This document shows, piece by piece, positions 4,885 through 8,160 of a stretch of 8,160 bases of DNA. Positions within the stretch are counted from its first letter, which is position 1; every line of letters starts with the position of its first letter. A program made the translations under genes and the position numbers. Source of the stretch: Methanobacterium sp. (GTDB lineage: Archaea; Methanobacteriota; Methanobacteria; Methanobacteriales; Methanobacteriaceae); contig PMMV01000024.1 in assembly GCA_003162115.1 (NCBI GenBank), positions 1 through 8,160 on the forward strand, given 5' to 3'. The notes beneath the pieces were generated by a model. That model was not told where the DNA came from, did no database searches, and saw only the letters and a program-made list of their open reading frames with translations.

Positions 4885-6375
4885 ATGGGGGATTTAATAT
4901 TGTTATCGGATAAAAAAAATTTGGATAATTTGAGTAAATCTGAAAGGGAACATACAACTACGTACGGTAGTCGTTACTTCACTAAAAGCGTTCCTAAATA
5001 TGAAATGCCATCGGATGGCATGCCTGCAAGGGCCGCCTATCAGATAATACACGATGAACTGAATCTGGACGGTAATCCTGCCCTGAACTTAGCAAGCTTC
5101 GTAACTACTTGGATGGAACCTGAAGCAGATAAGCTGATAATGGAAAGTATTGGAAAGAATTACGTTGACAACGACGAATACCCACAAACACAGGTAATTC
5201 AAAACAGGGTTGTGAACATGCTAGCAAGATTATTCAATGCCCCAACCGAATCTAAATCAATTGGAAGCGGCACCATAGGTTCTTCAGAATCTATTATGCT
5301 CGGGCTTTTAGCCCATAAATGGACATGGAAGAAAAGAAGGGAAGCTGAAGGCAAATCAACAGATAAACCCAACATTGTAATGGGTGCAGATGTTCATACA
5401 GTATGGGAGAAATTTGCTAGATACTTCGATGTCGAATTAAAACTCATACCACTAAAAAAGAACATGTGTGAAATAACAGAAACTGAAATTACTAAGGTAA
5501 TGTCATCCTTTAGTTGTATAAGTGGCTTGAAAGAGGACATATACACTGTAACGGCTGAAGATGTTAAAGCTGAAGTTGATGAAAACACCATTGCAGTGGG
5601 TGCTGTTGTTGGAACAACATTTACAGGACAGATGGATCCAATTGAAGAAATTAACAATGCTTTATTAGAAATTAAGGAAACCAAAGGATGGGATATACCA
5701 ATACATGTTGACGGTGCCAGTGGTGGTTTTACTCTTCCATTCCTTTATCCTGAGCTTAAATGGGATTTCAGGTTGGAACATGTAAGGTCCATAAATGTAT
5801 CTGGCCATAAATACGGATTAGTGTATCCTGGTATAGGATGGTTAATATTTAAAGATAAAACAGATCTTCCAGAAGAGCTTATATTTAATATAAACTATCT
5901 CGGTGGCATAATGCCTAACTACTCACTTAACTTCTCAAAGGGCAGCAGTACAATAATTGCTCAGTACTACAATCTGATAAGACTGGGAATGAAGGGCTAT
6001 AAAAATATAATGGAAAACATGCAGGAAAATGCACACTACCTTGCATCAAAATTAAATGGAACAAACAAGTTTGAAGTTATCAATAAAGGCATAATATTCC
6101 CTATAGTAACAGTAAAACTCCAAAACAGTGACTTTACAGTATTCCATCTGTCAGAAAAGCTCAGACAGAAGGGCTGGATAGTGCCTGCATACACTCTTCC
6201 TGCAAATGCTGATGATATTGCCGTTCTAAGAATGGTTGTAAAAGAGAGCTTCAGTAAAGATATGGTTGAAATGCTTTTTACAGATATTATGGAATCAATT
6301 GAAAAACTTGAAGAATCCGAAGAAGAGAGGATAAAAAACAAAGATAAAAATAAAAATCCTACACTGCTGTATTAA
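4885..6375 (+). CDS. gadB: Glutamate decarboxylase, PLP-dependent (group II)
   Basis: The enzyme converts L-glutamate to GABA and CO2, consuming a proton, in the cytoplasm. Family blocks appear in order: NLASFVTTW (68-76), [11 protein letters not shown] (91-101, where N92, D95 and E98 match substrate-site residues of E. coli GadB), [11 protein letters not shown] (126-136), HVDGASGGF (274-282, D276 contacting the PLP ring) and VSGHKYG (305-311, K309 forming the Schiff base). The N-terminal blocks resemble plant enzymes more than E. coli. At 496 residues it exceeds the usual 466, mainly through about 25 extra residues near 194-218, and it ends in a lysine-rich tail. GGGGGAT (4887-4893) lies inside the ATG-started frame and is well placed for an in-frame TTG at 4900, which is probably the true start. 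No GABA antiporter gene is adjacent. Acid resistance or GABA metabolism are both possible roles. Confidence 0.95.
   Translation: MGDLILLSDKKNLDNLSKSEREHTTTYGSRYFTKSVPKYEMPSDGMPARAAYQIIHDELNLDGNPALNLASFVTTWMEPEADKLIMESIGKNYVDNDEYPQTQVIQNRVVNMLARLFNAPTESKSIGSGTIGSSESIMLGLLAHKWTWKKRREAEGKSTDKPNIVMGADVHTVWEKFARYFDVELKLIPLKKNMCEITETEITKVMSSFSCISGLKEDIYTVTAEDVKAEVDENTIAVGAVVGTTFTGQMDPIEEINNALLEIKETKGWDIPIHVDGASGGFTLPFLYPELKWDFRLEHVRSINVSGHKYGLVYPGIGWLIFKDKTDLPEELIFNINYLGGIMPNYSLNFSKGSSTIIAQYYNLIRLGMKGYKNIMENMQENAHYLASKLNGTNKFEVINKGIIFPIVTVKLQNSDFTVFHLSEKLRQKGWIVPAYTLPANADDIAVLRMVVKESFSKDMVEMLFTDIMESIEKLEESEEERIKNKDKNKNPTLLY
4887..4893 (+). promoter_or_regulatory. Ribosome-binding site favouring a TTG start at 4900 for the decarboxylase
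   Basis: GGGGGAT overlaps the ATG at 4885, which itself is preceded only by a poly-A run. It lies about seven bases before the in-frame TTG at 4900-4902. Using TTG shortens the protein by five residues (MGDLI) and loses no conserved sequence. The gene at 2971 in this window also uses TTG. Confidence 0.6.
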
Positions 6376-6437
6376 ATTTCTGTTGAAAACAAATATAATA
6401 GAAGTGATATTTAATTTGTATTGGCATTTCCCAAAGG

Positions 6438-6458
6438 ATAATGTTTATTTAACATTAT
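6438..6458. terminator. Hairpin between convergent decarboxylase and deacetylase genes
   Basis: Perfect 8 bp arms ATAATGTT and AACATTAT surround a five-base TATTT loop. The site lies in the 101 bp gap between two genes that end toward each other, where a terminator usable from both strands is expected. The stem is AT-rich and no long U-tract follows on plus, so the call is moderate. Confidence 0.45.
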
Positions 6459-6476
6459 TCTAAACTTTTAAGAACA

Positions 6477-7811
6477 TTAAAGAAGATTAAAGGTGTACCA
6501 TCCTGCTCTGTCAATGTATTGGTTTTTTTTCATAGAATCCACACTTATCATGTACTTTGTACCTTTGAACAAACTTGAAGGCATGCCAATGATTATTCCA
6601 TTTTTTTTAACTTTAACTTTCAATGGGTATTCAGATTCACTGTTGTTGGCTAATTTAAAATACTTTGCTTTTCCATGCTGGACTTTAACATCAATACTCT
6701 TAACACTGCCATTTACAAAACTTCTAATACGAAAATCATAAATTCCAGTCTTAGAAATGCCGCCAACTGTTTTCAATGACATCCAGGTGGTGTTATTATC
6801 CACTTCAAATCCAACATCTGTTATGTCAAACAGGTTGAGGTTGCTGAAGATTGAGTAATAGACTTCAAGAGGAGGTTTAACCAGTTCATCTCCTTGAGGA
6901 TCGTGGTATAGGGTTTTAGGAAATTCAGAATTATTAATAAAATTTACCGAAACATTGTCCTTCAAAACATTTATTTGTTCATCAGGTATGAACAACTCAT
7001 TTTTCCTAACAAATGACAATAAGTAGGTTGGATCACCATTTAACTGACTTTTATAACTTTTAACTGCATTATATTTGAGATTTTCATCTGAATTGCTGAT
7101 GGGAAATACTAACCACTTGTTTTGATTTGCTAGGAAATAAGGAGGTAACATATAGGTCTGTGGAAAATAGCCCCTAGGAAATGGCCATACAGAAGAAACA
7201 TGAACAAGATACGTATACATCTTACCAGTGTAGTTGAGGTTGTTGGTTGCGTATTCAACAAATGAACTTGTACCCCAGTGGTCTGGATTTGAGTCATTGG
7301 GATTTGGATAAATTATTACAGTAGGATTGAAATTGGTAATCACTGTTTCAAAATTTTTTTCAAGTGATACCCCGGTGTAAGGTGTGTTCTTTTCATATGC
7401 AAAATCTGATGTGTAGTTACCGTTGATATATATAGGTTTATCCCAATTTTCATTGAAAAGTGAATCTACTCCTTGTGTATACTCAAAAAATGTGATATTA
7501 TCTGATGGAAGACCCAATATCTTAGTAGCATTTAGGCTTTCATGATATCTTGTTACACCAAGCCCACCATTTCCACCATTTGTAACCACCACAACATATA
7601 TTGGGATCTTATTTTCAAGACAGTACCTTATAACACCGGCACAGGCTATTGTTTCATCATCTGGATGGGGGGCAACTATAAGTACCCTGTCAGAAGATGT
7701 TATATTAATCCCCTGAGTATATTTGGTATCATTATAAGTAATGTAATCATAGGCACTCGAACCAACAATCAATAAGAAAAATGCTACTACCAATATTATT
7801 TTACGATTCAT
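6477..7811 (-). CDS. Secreted PIG-L/LmbE-type zinc-dependent deacetylase with C-terminal beta-rich region
   Basis: The product has 444 residues. Residues 1-20 form a signal peptide or membrane anchor. The PIG-L domain spans about 41-270: RVLIVAPHPDDE (42-53, with H49, D51 and D52 for metal and catalysis), VVVTNGGNGG (75-83), TRYHES (87-92) and NPDHWG (175-180) with H178 as the third metal ligand. The family removes N-acetyl groups from amino sugars such as GlcNAc-phosphatidylinositol. The remaining 170 residues look beta-rich and may bind glycan or the cell surface. Twelve N-x-S/T sequons (N27, 36, 94, 105, 132, 193, 286, 293, 339, 340, 367, 389) support export and N-glycosylation. The substrate is probably a surface glycan, but this is inferred. 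The ribosome site AAGTGGA is weak. Confidence 0.9.
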   Translation of the reverse strand: MNRKIILVVAFFLLIVGSSAYDYITYNDTKYTQGINITSSDRVLIVAPHPDDETIACAGVIRYCLENKIPIYVVVVTNGGNGGLGVTRYHESLNATKILGLPSDNITFFEYTQGVDSLFNENWDKPIYINGNYTSDFAYEKNTPYTGVSLEKNFETVITNFNPTVIIYPNPNDSNPDHWGTSSFVEYATNNLNYTGKMYTYLVHVSSVWPFPRGYFPQTYMLPPYFLANQNKWLVFPISNSDENLKYNAVKSYKSQLNGDPTYLLSFVRKNELFIPDEQINVLKDNVSVNFINNSEFPKTLYHDPQGDELVKPPLEVYYSIFSNLNLFDITDVGFEVDNNTTWMSLKTVGGISKTGIYDFRIRSFVNGSVKSIDVKVQHGKAKYFKLANNSESEYPLKVKVKKNGIIIGMPSSLFKGTKYMISVDSMKKNQYIDRAGWYTFNLL

Positions 7812-7986
7812 TTTTTGTCCACTTGAAATATTTGTATCTAATATTAATTCTAAAATCTATTATTAATATCAAATTGATATACACACGATTTTAGTGATCG
7901 AATCATTTTTCCAATTATTTAACCATCAACTCAGATTTAATATTTCTTTTCAATGATTTAAAAAAAATAGGAATAAATTTCCCATT

Positions 7987-8160
7987 TTAATCAAAATCGC
8001 TTAAATTTTGTTGACTTAAATTTTCTTCCCTTAATTTTTTTAAGTATTTATCTGTATTTGATGTAGCATTTACGTAATTGTAATTTAATTCACCTGCATT
8101 GTAGAGCTGTTGTAGTTCTGAAGAATGAGTTAACTCGAACTGCCAGTAAGGACTGTGTAA
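7987..8160 (-). CDS. C-terminal end of an unidentified protein (partial)
   Basis: An open minus-strand frame enters from the right edge and ends at TAA (7989-7987), giving 57 residues. The segment LHSPYWQFELTHSSELQQLY is followed by a Tyr/Asn-rich stretch (NYNYVNATSNT) and a charged tail ending in SDFD. Codon use resembles the neighbours and there is no internal stop. Three N-glycosylation sequons (NAT and two NLS) suggest that this end may face outside the cell, as with the adjacent deacetylase. I do not recognise the family. The gene stops 175 bp before the deacetylase start, so the deacetylase probably has its own promoter in 7812-7986. The minus strand there contains TATATC near 7877-7882. 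Confidence 0.65.
   Translation of the reverse strand, partial: LHSPYWQFELTHSSELQQLYNAGELNYNYVNATSNTDKYLKKLREENLSQQNLSDFD

Noticed and set aside
5394..5684. Minus-strand open frame inside the glutamate decarboxylase gene
   Set aside because: It is antisense to conserved decarboxylase sequence, Ser-rich, with no motif or ribosome site. The same applies to the minus frame at 6036-6341.
4885..6375. MfnA-type tyrosine/aspartate decarboxylase of methanogens
   Set aside because: The length, the NLASF.TTW and [10 protein letters not shown] blocks and the C-terminal region match true glutamate decarboxylases and not the shorter MfnA family.
6493..6741. Plus-strand open frames opposite the deacetylase gene (6493-6741 and 7542-7775)
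   Set aside because: Both are shadows of the minus-strand gene, which has a signal peptide and the HPDDE motif. Neither has a recognisable domain.

Overview
The window looks like part of a euryarchaeal methanogen chromosome, most likely from the Methanobacterium group. The pointers are strong AT bias, archaeal TATA-like boxes, U-tract terminators, Shine-Dalgarno sequences in front of TTG and GTG starts, and small winged-helix and membrane protein families I associate with Methanobacteriales. The lineage is an inference from style and families, not from a marker gene. No RNA gene, insertion sequence, CRISPR array or phage gene is visible.

Positions 1-1763 hold a minus-strand cluster read right to left. 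A BcrC-like PAP2 lipid diphosphatase (1185-1763) is followed by a DedA/VTT membrane protein (544-1158), a four-helix membrane protein of unknown function (131-508), and the signal-peptide start of a secreted or membrane protein that leaves the window (1-68). Gaps of 26-62 bp suggest one operon. The PAP2 plus DedA pair fits dephosphorylation and return of a polyprenyl-phosphate sugar carrier.

Positions 2004-4717 hold the most unusual part. Two copies of the same two-gene module, a winged-helix regulator followed by a three-helix membrane protein, lie in opposite orientations (2662-2004 on minus, 4055-4717 on plus). They flank a 313-residue membrane protein (2971-3912) built from three diverged tandem repeats, each ending in a YN...K/R.GGI-like signature. 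The divergent intergenic region between the left regulator and this gene carries a G-run/A-tract array with a 10-11 bp period, in phase with the DNA helix. The layout suggests a self-contained regulated membrane locus of unknown function.

Positions 4885-6375 encode a full-length glutamate decarboxylase of the bacterial/plant type, with its PLP lysine and an extra segment of about 25 residues before the PLP domain core. No GABA antiporter gene is in view. A hairpin separates it from the convergent gene at 6477-7811, a secreted PIG-L/LmbE-type zinc deacetylase with a C-terminal beta-rich region and twelve N-glycosylation sequons. Upstream of that, at 7987-8160, is the C-terminal end of another minus-strand gene.

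Taken together, the PAP2, DedA and PIG-L genes point to cell-surface glycan or glycolipid work. The central duplicated module looks like a membrane-linked regulatory unit, and glutamate decarboxylase stands alone.
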